A stretch of 5,048 nt of DNA. Origin: JBBRLA01 sp038231615. GTDB taxonomy: Bacteria; Myxococcota_A; Polyangia; Palsa-1104; JAEUJZ01. Below the pieces are notes generated by a model. That model saw only the letters and a list, made by a program, of their open reading frames with translations, was not told the origin of the DNA and did not search any database. Each line of letters opens with the position of its first letter. Position 1 is the first letter of the stretch. This document shows positions 1-4,721 of this stretch, piece after piece. Position numbers and translations under genes: made by a program. The stretch lies in contig JBBRLA010000631.1 in assembly GCA_038231615.1 (NCBI GenBank), positions 1-5,048 on the forward strand, in the 5' to 3' direction.

Positions 1-8
1 AAGAAGGT

Positions 9-590
9 ATGGGTGCTGGTGCTGGAGCCGCTGGTGAGCCAGAAGAGGGGATGGGATGGCTTGCGTGCGCCGCAGATGGCCGGGCTGGAAGCGTTGGCGG
101 GCCGAGTACGAGCACAAGCGCCTGGTGCTGCATCCCTGCGACAAACGGCTCAACTCCCGGCGCAAGCGCCCCGGCTCACCAGGACACCCTGGACCATCTG
201 CATGTGCTGCTCAACTTTGACTGGGACAGCCGCTCTCTGCTGTCTTTGCTCCTGGTGGGCCTCCCGGAACTGCGGGACCGGCTTCACCTGCGCAGAAACC
301 GCTCCCTGCTCTCTCGCATCCACCACCGCCTGGCCTTGCCCCCCATCTCCCCTGCCGACACCGGAGAATACCTCCGCATGCGCCTGCGCCGGGTCGGCTG
401 TGACAAGGAGCTGCTCGCTCCCGAGGCGGTGGTCTTGCTTCACCAGGCTACCGACGGCACGCTGCGGGAGATCGACCGCCTGGCCGGCTGGGCCTTGCAC
501 CTCGCCGCCAGAAAGAAACGTCTCCTGATCGACCGCGACATCATGGCCCAGGCCATCGAGTCCGACCAGTCCCCGCCTGCCACCGGCTGA
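9..590 (+). pseudogene. C-terminal fragment of an ExeA/TniB-like AAA+ transposition ATPase
   Basis: The recognisable part covers about nt 174-590 and ends in TGA. It reads AHQDTLDHLHVLLNFDWDS, then LLLVGLPELRDRL, then NRSLLSRIHHRLAL (arginine-finger region), then TDGTLREIDRLAGWAL (sensor-2 region), then a C-terminal helix with IDRDIMAQAIE. This order is typical of ExeA/TniB-type AAA+ ATPases encoded beside a DDE transposase, which select targets or activate the transposase. The homology starts at the AH of what should be the Walker B DEAH box. Walker A and the N-terminal half are missing, and nt 1-170 in this frame give low-complexity sequence unlike the family. The frame stays open to the left window edge, so the ORF is longer than the homologous part. 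I infer a deletion or rearrangement junction near nt 165-176, leaving an inactive remnant. A frameshifted gene with its 5' part outside the window is less likely, because none of the three forward frames of nt 1-170 resembles the expected upstream domain. Confidence 0.72.
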
Positions 591-616
591 GCTTTCTTTT
601 CCCTGCCCGATTTCCC

Positions 617-739
617 CATCATCGACCTGCGCGCCCCCGCTCACCCTCTGTGATGGCCATCATCGTCGCGCACGCCCCCGCTCTCCTTCTGTGATGGCCA
701 TCATCGCCGCGCGCGCCCCCGCTCACTTGCTATAATGGC
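617..739. repeat. Three tandem copies of a 41-bp repeat with a palindromic core
   Basis: The copies are 617-657, 658-698 and 699-739, each exactly 41 bp, and a short fourth start (CATC) follows at 740. Each begins CATCATCG, carries a conserved CGCCCCCGCTC in the middle and ends ATGGC. Across each of the first two junctions runs the perfect 12-bp palindrome TGATGGCCATCA (652-663 and 693-704). At the third junction it shrinks to ATGGCCAT. The third copy diverges most: TATAAT replaces TGTGAT, and it overlaps the last codons and stop of the minus-strand gene that follows. The array begins 27 bp after the ATPase fragment ends, a place where TniB/IS21-type elements carry transposase-binding repeats. 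That role is inference. There are no spacers, so it is not a CRISPR array. Confidence 0.88.
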
Positions 740-1238
740 CATCGCTCATCCGGCGCGTTTCTCCATCATCCAGCTTGCTCGGCAACAGCTCGTCGAGAAG
801 ACCGGCAGACCTAACCCTCAGCTTACGAACAGCGCGGAGCGTCTGGGGGGTAAGTTTTTCGGGCTCATCCGGGCGAAAACACAACCTGGGCCTACCTTCT
901 TCGAAGCGGAGTTTCTGGGCGACAGCGGCAGGCACCCGGCGGTCAAAGGCCCGTGGTGTGCACTTCTTGCCTTGGATGTACTGACTTCCCTGAGGGTTTT
1001 CTAGTTGCTGGACAGGTCCACGTTGCTCCATGCGTCCGATCAGGTGCATGACCCCGCCCATATTGGCAACGATGTAAAGCATGTCCCCGGCCTTCAGGCC
1101 ACGCCCCTCGAACTTGTTACCACCCGTGCCAATCAAAGGCTCCCCCTGACGCCCTGCTGCCTCCTGCTTTTTGCACTCTTTACTCAGCCAATTGTAGATG
1201 AAGCAGTTCGGCATGGGGTCATTCTGCCATGGGATCAC
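723..1238 (-). CDS. EVE/PUA-like conserved hypothetical protein (171 aa)
   Basis: The function is unknown. The N-terminal half (residues 13-70) reads as a small beta-barrel: FIYNW, then GTGGNKFEGRGLKAGDMLYI, then a glycine turn before MHLIGRM. GLKAGD followed by an alternating hydrophobic strand resembles EVE/PUA-like domains, which bind modified bases or RNA. The C-terminal half has FDRRVPAAVAQKLRFEEGRP (98-117) and a helical LTPQTLRAVRKLRVRSAGLLDELL (129-152), a pattern I recall from uncharacterised bacterial proteins of this size. The chosen start is GTG at 1238, eight codons before ATG at 1214; neither has a clear ribosome binding site. An in-frame TGA lies seven codons upstream of the GTG, so the ORF cannot extend further. 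The last codons and TGA lie inside the third 41-bp repeat, so the C-terminus (after about residue 153) may have been altered when the repeats arose. Plus-strand frames over the same bases look like shadows. The gene is probably real; the family assignment is tentative. Confidence 0.62.
   Translation of the reverse strand: MIPWQNDPMPNCFIYNWLSKECKKQEAAGRQGEPLIGTGGNKFEGRGLKAGDMLYIVANMGGVMHLIGRMEQRGPVQQLENPQGSQYIQGKKCTPRAFDRRVPAAVAQKLRFEEGRPRLCFRPDEPEKLTPQTLRAVRKLRVRSAGLLDELLPSKLDDGETRRMSDGHYSK
728..736 (+). promoter_or_regulatory. Extended -10 promoter-like element TGCTATAAT
   Basis: TGCTATAAT is a perfect sigma-70 -10 hexamer with the extended TGn motif. It would fire to the right, antisense to the 3' end of the minus-strand gene at 723-1238. 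No convincing -35 hexamer lies 15-19 bp upstream, and no start codon or credible plus-strand gene follows nearby. It exists only in the third repeat copy; the other two read TGTGAT at this place. It may be chance, an outward element promoter or an antisense promoter. Confidence 0.25.
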
Positions 1239-1505
1239 ATTCGTGGGCTGGTCTTCTCAGGACGAGGTGACGAGGTCAAATAGGCTGGCTGCGCAGTTCC
1301 TGCCAAGTCCGGCCACTTCTGGCCACAACTTGAGCCAGCTTACATATTCTAATCAGTGGCTGGTTTTGCTGGATCGAGTGGCTGGATTTCAAATCGCCTG
1401 GCTGGATTTGAAATCAGGTGGCCGGAACCGGCCAGCACCGAGCCTCGTTGCCTGGCGCCGGAGCCTCCCGGGCTGGCAGAGATCCCATCATTCCCGCCAG
1501 GCGGC
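1239..1505. other. Non-coding stretch between divergent genes
   Basis: This 267-bp gap lies between the GTG of the minus-strand EVE-like gene and the promoter region of maiA. Apart from the 20-22-bp repeat cluster described separately, I see no gene, RNA or strong promoter in it. Plus-strand frames remain open across it and run into maiA, but their translation has no family resemblance before residue 1 of the isomerase. Confidence 0.55.
1309..1425. repeat. Cluster of 20-22-bp spaced repeats, IS21-like end remnant
   Basis: The core GTGGCTGG or a one- or two-base variant starts at 1356, 1378, 1398 and 1418, giving spacings of 22, 20 and 20 bp. Between the two middle copies the pattern GGCTGGATTT recurs at 1380 and 1400, followed by CAAATC or GAAATC. 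To the left, CCGGCCAC (1309-1316) and CTGGCCAC (1319-1326) are the same core in the opposite direction, so the cluster has diverging arms around an AT-rich centre (TACATATTCTAATC, 1341-1354). IS21-family ends carry several such repeats as IstA transposase-binding sites. No transposase gene or full inverted repeat is visible, so this would be a solo end or a decayed copy. Confidence 0.6.
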
Positions 1506-1511
1506 TATGCT
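1506..1511 (+). promoter_or_regulatory. Probable maiA -10 element TATGCT
   Basis: TATGCT matches the -10 consensus at four of six positions, including the key TA and final T. Transcription would begin near A1518 or A1519. That gives a leader of about 25 nt to the ATG at 1543, with GGGA at 1532-1535 as a weak Shine-Dalgarno, or about 7 nt to the ATG at 1525. No good -35 is visible. Confidence 0.35.
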
Positions 1512-1542
1512 ACGGTCAACGGTCATGAGCACGGGAACAGCG

Positions 1543-2190
1543 ATGAAGCTCCATGGATTCTGGCGCAGCACGGCGACGTGGCGGGTGCGGATCGCCCTGG
1601 CACACAAGGGGCTGGCCTACGAATATCAGCCGGTGAATCTTCGCCTGGGCCCTGGCGAGCAGCACGCCGAGCAGTTCCGGGCGGTGAACCCGATGCGGCA
1701 GGTGCCGGTGCTGGAGGTCGAAGACGGCGGGCAGACATTTTGCCTGACGCAATCTCTGGCGATCGTCGAATATCTGGAGGACCGCTGGCCGGCGCCGCCC
1801 CTCCTGCCCGAAGGCCGCGTCGCCCGCGCGCGCGCCCGACAGATCGCCGAGATGTTCAATTCCGGCATCCAGCCCTTGCAGAACACCAGCGTGCAGCTTC
1901 ATGTCGAAGGCGTCCTGCACGCAAACGCCTCCGCGTGGATCCGCCACTTTGTGCCCCGCGGCATCCAGGCCGTCGAAGCCACCCTACGAGAGACAGCCGG
2001 GCGCTTCGCCGTGGGCGACGCCGTGTCGATCGCCGACCTGTGCATCGTCCCACAGCTTCACTTCATGCGGCGCTTAGCGCTCGATCTCACGCCGTACCCG
2101 ACCCTGGTGCGCATTGACGCGGCGTGCGCGGATCTGCCCGCGTTCCAGCACGCCCACGCCGGCAGGCAACCCGACGCCGAGCCCGGATAA
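1543..2190 (+). CDS. maiA: Maleylacetoacetate isomerase (zeta-class glutathione S-transferase)
   Basis: The enzyme converts 4-maleylacetoacetate to 4-fumarylacetoacetate using glutathione, the penultimate step of homogentisate (phenylalanine/tyrosine) breakdown, in the cytoplasm. The 215-aa length matches the family. The N-terminal thioredoxin fold (about 1-83) opens MKLHGFWRSTATWRVRIAL, followed by NPMRQVPVL (49-57) and QSLAIVEYLEDRWP (70-83), which build the glutathione site. The helical C-terminal domain has IQPLQN (109-114) and GDAVSIADLCIVPQLH (158-173), both zeta-class hallmarks. The usual SSC active-site motif is S9-T10-A11 here: the first serine is kept and the cysteine is absent, as in some bacterial members. 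ATG 1543 is chosen because the domain starts there and GGGA lies 7 nt upstream. ATG 1525 and ATG 1507 are in-frame alternatives that would add 6 or 12 residues. No other homogentisate-pathway gene is in the window, so it may instead act on other glutathione conjugates. Confidence 0.92.
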   Translation: MKLHGFWRSTATWRVRIALAHKGLAYEYQPVNLRLGPGEQHAEQFRAVNPMRQVPVLEVEDGGQTFCLTQSLAIVEYLEDRWPAPPLLPEGRVARARARQIAEMFNSGIQPLQNTSVQLHVEGVLHANASAWIRHFVPRGIQAVEATLRETAGRFAVGDAVSIADLCIVPQLHFMRRLALDLTPYPTLVRIDAACADLPAFQHAHAGRQPDAEPG

Positions 2191-2215
2191 CCCCGGGCCC
2201 ACGGCCCGACCGGGG
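2191..2215 (+). terminator. GC-rich hairpin after maiA, possible terminator
   Basis: CGGGCC (2194-2199) pairs perfectly with GGCCCG (2203-2208) across a 3-nt loop, and flanking CCCC (2191-2194) and GGGG (2212-2215) offer an alternative longer pairing. It starts directly after the maiA stop codon. There is no T-tract, so it is at most a weak or factor-dependent terminator. It separates maiA from the promoter of the next gene. Confidence 0.3.
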
Positions 2216-2237
2216 CCCCATTGCCCCGCGGTTCCAG

Positions 2238-2243
2238 TATACT
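2238..2243 (+). promoter_or_regulatory. Leaderless-type promoter TATACT for the transketolase subunit
   Basis: TATACT is a five-of-six match to the -10 consensus, followed by 7 nt (CCCCGCC) and then GTG at 2251. Initiation about 7 nt after the -10 would place the transcript start on the GTG itself, giving a leaderless mRNA. No Shine-Dalgarno is present. No TTGACA-like -35 lies at the standard distance. The site decides the start codon: TTG 2221 would lie upstream of the promoter. Confidence 0.55.
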
Positions 2244-2250
2244 CCCCGCC

Positions 2251-3108
2251 GTGCCACCCCTGTCCGAAACCGAAGCCGCCGAGTTGCGGGCCGTTGCTTG
2301 CCGCGTACGTGAACGCATCCTCTCCATCGTCTGGGAATCCGGCAGCGGCCACCTTGGCGCCGCCCTGAGCCAGGCCGACGTGCTGGTCGCCCTGTACCAC
2401 CGCACGCTGCGCGTGGACCCGCGGCGTCCCGACGATCCGCACCGCGACCGCTTCGTCCTGTCCAAGGGCCACGGAGGGCTGGGGCTGGCCGCAGTCCTCG
2501 CGGAGCGCGGCTTCATCTCCGAGGCGGAGCTTGGCACTTTTGGCCGCACCGGCAGCGCGCTGGGCATGCACATGGATCACCACCGGGTGCCCGGCATCGA
2601 GGTCTCCACCGGCTCGCTGGGCCATGGCCTGGGCACGGCGCTGGGCATGGCGTTGGGCATTCGCCTTCAGGGCCTGCCAGGCCGCACTTTCTGTCTGCTG
2701 AGCGATGGAGAATGCTACGAGGGCAGCACCTGGGAAGCGGCGCTGGCCGCTCCTGCGTTCCATGCTTCGCGGCTCTGCGCGATAATCGACCGCAACCGGC
2801 TGACCATGGACGGGTTCACCGAACGCGAGGTGCCGCTGGAGCCGCTGCAACAGAAGTGGGAAGCGTTCGGCTGGCGGGTGTGGCGCTGCGATGGGCATGA
2901 TTTCCCCGCTCTCTGCGGCGCGCTGGACGAAATTGCCGAGATCGCCGAGACCACCGGCGCCGATCGAGGCGTCCCGGCGTTGCTCATCGCCGACACGGTC
3001 AAGGGCAAGGGGGTGGACTTCATGGAGGAGCAGCCGAAGTGGCATTACGGGGCCCTAGATTCGGCCATGCTGGCCCTAGCGCTGGCCTCGGTGCGCGCCG
3101 GGGCGTGA
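2251..3108 (+). CDS. Transketolase, N-terminal (TPP-binding) subunit
   Basis: This is the thiamine-diphosphate (pyrophosphate-binding) half of a split transketolase, which moves two-carbon ketol units between sugar phosphates; it normally pairs with a separate C-terminal subunit carrying the pyrimidine-binding domain. From GTG 2251 it is 285 aa, typical for this subunit. Motifs in order: SGSGHLGAALSQADVL (30-45), DRFVLSKGH (66-74), STGSLGHGLGTALGMALG (119-136), LLSDGECYEGSTWEAAL (149-165) with D152 and N182 as the Mg2+/TPP ligands (IIDRNRLTMDG), then DTVKGKGVDFME (248-259) and WHYG (264-267). The usual GDGE reads SDGE, common in split forms, and the residue after GEC is Tyr where Asn is frequent. 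The gene follows maiA by 60 bp but has its own promoter. No C-terminal subunit follows: a hairpin and a convergent gene come next. Its precise sugar substrate cannot be read from sequence. Confidence 0.92.
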   Translation: MPPLSETEAAELRAVACRVRERILSIVWESGSGHLGAALSQADVLVALYHRTLRVDPRRPDDPHRDRFVLSKGHGGLGLAAVLAERGFISEAELGTFGRTGSALGMHMDHHRVPGIEVSTGSLGHGLGTALGMALGIRLQGLPGRTFCLLSDGECYEGSTWEAALAAPAFHASRLCAIIDRNRLTMDGFTEREVPLEPLQQKWEAFGWRVWRCDGHDFPALCGALDEIAEIAETTGADRGVPALLIADTVKGKGVDFMEEQPKWHYGALDSAMLALALASVRAGA

Positions 3109-3116
3109 CGGCCTGT

Positions 3117-3152
3117 TTCGAGTCGGGCTCAGCCCCTGGGCCGTACCTCGAA
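3117..3152 (+). terminator. Hairpin between convergent genes, probable terminator
   Basis: TTCGAG (3117-3122) pairs with CTCGAA (3147-3152), and inside it GGCTCAG (3126-3132) pairs with CTGGGCC (3136-3142) with one U-G wobble around a CCC loop. It lies 8 bp past the transketolase stop and 14 bp before the stop codon of the minus-strand gene, so it could serve both directions. It lacks a T-tract on either side. Confidence 0.45.
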
Positions 3153-3166
3153 CGCTCGTTAATCGC

Positions 3167-3388
3167 TCAACGTTCCGCATGGTTCACTGCCGAGGTGATG
3201 TTCAGCATATCCAAAAGAGTGTCGGCGGCCTCGACCGCGCCATGGGGCGACCACACAGGGTACTCTGCCCCGCGTGAGAGGCTCATTCCTTCTTCCCGGG
3301 CGCGTTCGAGGACCAGGAACTGCATCACGCTCAGCTTCTCTGCGTGATCCAGGTCTTGCAATGCAGGCAGCAACTCGGCGACAGACAT
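3167..3388 (-). CDS. Small conserved hypothetical protein, LLP/YPVWSP family (73 aa)
   Basis: The function is unknown. The protein starts MSVAELLPALQDLDHAEKLS, continues MQFLVLERAREEG and ends with AEYPVWSPHGAVEAADTLLD. The N-terminal helix with LxxAEKLxxMQFL, followed by YPVWSP and a second helix, matches a small family I recall from cyanobacteria and planctomycetes, sometimes suspected of being antitoxins. That role is inference. ATG 3388 is chosen because the family pattern starts there and a -10 element lies 7 nt upstream. The frame extends upstream to 3451, but the added residues are basic and unlike the family. It follows the Uma2 gene by 66 bp in the same direction, so the two may also be co-transcribed. 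The N-terminus resembles the regulatory helices of antitoxins, with no DNA-binding fold obvious. Confidence 0.75.
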   Translation of the reverse strand: MSVAELLPALQDLDHAEKLSVMQFLVLERAREEGMSLSRGAEYPVWSPHGAVEAADTLLDMLNITSAVNHAER

Positions 3389-3395
3389 GAAGATG

Positions 3396-3404
3396 ACTTT
3401 AGCA
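3396..3404 (-). promoter_or_regulatory. Extended -10, leaderless-type promoter TGCTAAAGT
   Basis: On the minus strand TGC-TAAAGT is an extended -10 (TGn plus a TANNNT hexamer), followed by 7 nt and the ATG at 3388. No Shine-Dalgarno sequence is present between them. The spacing equals that at the transketolase GTG, which supports leaderless starts in this genome and the choice of this start codon. Confidence 0.5.
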
Positions 3405-3454
3405 TGACGCACATTCGCTTGCCGTGCTCTGGGAGCATGCGAGACCCGCACCCC

Positions 3455-4030
3455 TCAGGGTGAAAGATCCAGCCCCTCGAACAGGTCGCCCACCTGGATC
3501 ACCCCGCCCAGAACGGCGAGCGCCCCCCGCTTGCGCGTGGTGGCCTTCCACCCCCTGCTCCCCCGGTGATAGTGCTCCACCAGCCGACCGTCCGGGTCGA
3601 TGAGAAGCACGTCTTGCAGACTCGCGATCTGTCGGTAGAGCATGAGCTTGGTCCCACGATCGTACTTCGCCGTCGAGGGGGAGAGCACTTCAAAGAGCAG
3701 TGAGGGGTTAAGCAGCACCATCTTGGCGGCGGCCTTGGCGTGGTGCTCCAGCTTGCCGCAAACCACGCCTCCGTCTGGATACGTGTAGAACCTCTTCCCT
3801 GCCACATGCACGCGCTGGTCGCTCGTAAAGACCCGGCAGGGTCCGCCGCGCAAAAGGGCGTGCAGGATGCCGATCGCGTTGCCGCACAGGAAGTTGTGCG
3901 AACTCTTGGCCCCGGCCATGGCGTACACGTGACCATCCAGGAACTCGTGCTTGGTGGGACTCTCGTCTTCGAAGGCCAGGTACTCCTCTTCAGTCCATTC
4001 GACCTGATGAGCATGGGCACGCTGGGGCAT
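3455..4030 (-). CDS. Uma2 family endonuclease-fold protein (DUF820)
   Basis: Uma2 (DUF820) proteins have a PD-(D/E)xK restriction-nuclease fold; the natural substrate is unknown and many genomes carry large families of them. The 191-aa length is typical. The N-terminus has WTEEEYLAFEDESPTKHEFLDG (12-33), the usual first helix and strand, then YAMAGAKSSHNFLCGNAIG (36-54). The nuclease core reads YPDGGVVCG (84-92), FEVLSPSTAKYDRGTKLMLY (113-132) and DVLLIDPDGRLVEHYHR (140-156). D86, E114 and K128 are candidate active-site residues, so the fold appears intact. ATG 4030 has an extended -10 element 6 nt upstream; AGGA 8 nt upstream is an alternative weak Shine-Dalgarno. A 66-bp gap separates it from the downstream 73-aa gene. 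The unknown pair at 4326-5048 lies upstream on the same strand. Confidence 0.93.
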   Translation of the reverse strand: MPQRAHAHQVEWTEEEYLAFEDESPTKHEFLDGHVYAMAGAKSSHNFLCGNAIGILHALLRGGPCRVFTSDQRVHVAGKRFYTYPDGGVVCGKLEHHAKAAAKMVLLNPSLLFEVLSPSTAKYDRGTKLMLYRQIASLQDVLLIDPDGRLVEHYHRGSRGWKATTRKRGALAVLGGVIQVGDLFEGLDLSP

Positions 4031-4036
4031 GTGTGG

Positions 4037-4045
4037 ATCCTATCA
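4037..4045 (-). promoter_or_regulatory. Extended -10, leaderless-type promoter TGATAGGAT for uma2
   Basis: On the minus strand TGA-TAGGAT is an extended -10 with a TANNNT hexamer, followed by 6 nt (CCACAC) and ATG 4030. TTGCTC lies 15 bp upstream as a poor -35. The AGGA inside the hexamer could act as a Shine-Dalgarno if the transcript started further upstream, so leaderless initiation is likely but not certain. Confidence 0.45.
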
Positions 4046-4325
4046 CCTGCGCCATCCGAGCAACACAATGCCAACGAAAACGACCCAAGACGAAGAGCAC
4101 GCCTACTGGACCAGATCGCCGCAGTGGCGGCCGTCAACGGCTTTGCAGGTTTTTACTATCGGGCCCCCGACAGCCAGCAAATAAACTTGCAGGCGACACG
4201 AATAAACTTGCAGCAAGGGCAGGCCCAGCCTTATCGGGTCTTTCTGAAGAGTGGCGGCCGGGTCGATGGTGTCCGTGTCCGCTCAGGCCCGCGACGGGGA
4301 TCAGCACGAGTTACCGTACCGTGGC
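4046..4325. other. 280-bp non-coding gap upstream of uma2
   Basis: This stretch separates the start region of uma2 from the stop of the next minus-strand gene. It holds the doubled AATAAACTTGCAG motif and two small inverted repeats: GCCGT-CA-ACGGC at 4130-4141, and TCGGG paired with CCCGA at 4159-4170. I see no coding sequence with family resemblance in it; plus-strand frames are open but look like chance. Confidence 0.5.
4179..4213. repeat. Doubled 13-bp motif AATAAACTTGCAG, 21-bp period
   Basis: AATAAACTTGCAG occurs at 4180-4192 and again at 4201-4213, exactly 21 bp apart, with an unmatched 8-bp spacer (GCGACACG). It is AT-rich in a GC-rich background. The two-turn spacing suggests two protein sites on one DNA face, as in the ends of IS21/Tn7-like elements. 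A short palindromic TCGGGCCCCCGA (4159-4170) lies just to the left. No transposase is nearby. Confidence 0.6.
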
Positions 4326-4721
4326 TTAATCGTCTTCCTCCCCGGCGGAGGAGTTATTTCCCGCCGCTGCGGCAGCCTTGCGGGCAAGGTACTCCTCTAG
4401 GGATTCTTGTTCTTGCGCGACTTCGCCGAGAGCGATGTACAGATCCCGCGGGCAGGGAGGGCGCTTGGGCTTGAGGGCGGAGACGTGCGCGCTGAGGACC
4501 TGACTGGAGTAGAAGAAAGACTCGCCTTGTAGGCCGAGCGACCTCGCAAACCGACTGTTGGCTTCGATGGAGCACCGAGGCTTGAGGTCTCTCTTGACGC
4601 TGCTGCTATAGATTAGCTGTGCATAGTCTCCGACGACGCGAAGAACGACGGCGGTGCGCAGCTTCTCTTTCCACTCGACGTATACTACTTCGCGGACGAC
4701 GGGGCGCCAGGGTTCAGTCAT
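4326..4721 (-). CDS. Hypothetical protein, possibly PemK/MazF-like SH3-barrel fold (131 aa)
   Basis: I do not recognise this gene with certainty. The N-terminal 95 residues look beta-rich: PVVREVVYVEWKEKLRTAVVL (8-28), DYAQLIYSSS (32-41), then SFFYSSQVLSAHVSALKP (68-85). A first strand leading to RTAVVL and a late QV-LSAHVSALKP segment faintly echo MazF/PemK toxins, where RPAVVL and a conserved late strand occur, but the catalytic residues cannot be assigned. The tail (102-131) is charged and low in complexity: EQESLEEYLARK, a run of alanines, then acidic GEEDD. It starts inside the end of the upstream gene: the two overlap by 8 bp (4714-4721), so the pair is probably one translationally coupled operon. 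TAA at 4326-4328 ends it. Confidence 0.68.
   Translation of the reverse strand: MTEPWRPVVREVVYVEWKEKLRTAVVLRVVGDYAQLIYSSSVKRDLKPRCSIEANSRFARSLGLQGESFFYSSQVLSAHVSALKPKRPPCPRDLYIALGEVAQEQESLEEYLARKAAAAAGNNSSAGEEDD

Noticed and set aside
150..644. Minus-strand 164-codon frame over the ATPase fragment
   Set aside because: The plus strand here encodes recognisable ExeA/TniB motifs; the minus-strand product is a shadow.
617..739. CRISPR array
   Set aside because: The 41-bp units are directly tandem with no variable spacers and there are no cas genes.
735..1283. Two consecutive plus-strand open frames (735-1004 and 1005-1283)
   Set aside because: They lie opposite the EVE-like gene, whose translation has a coherent fold pattern. 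The plus-strand products look like shadow translation.
1198..1542. N-terminal extension of maiA back to 1198
   Set aside because: The frame is open, but the family starts at MKLHGFW. The extension would cross the IS-like repeat cluster and the probable promoter.
2074..3045. Long minus-strand open frame (323 codons) opposite the transketolase gene
   Set aside because: The plus strand shows all transketolase motifs. The antisense frame has no family resemblance and its openness follows from high GC.
3740..4474. Plus-strand 244-codon frame across uma2 and the gap
   Set aside because: Half of it is antisense to a clear Uma2 gene and the rest covers non-coding repeats; no motif is recognisable.
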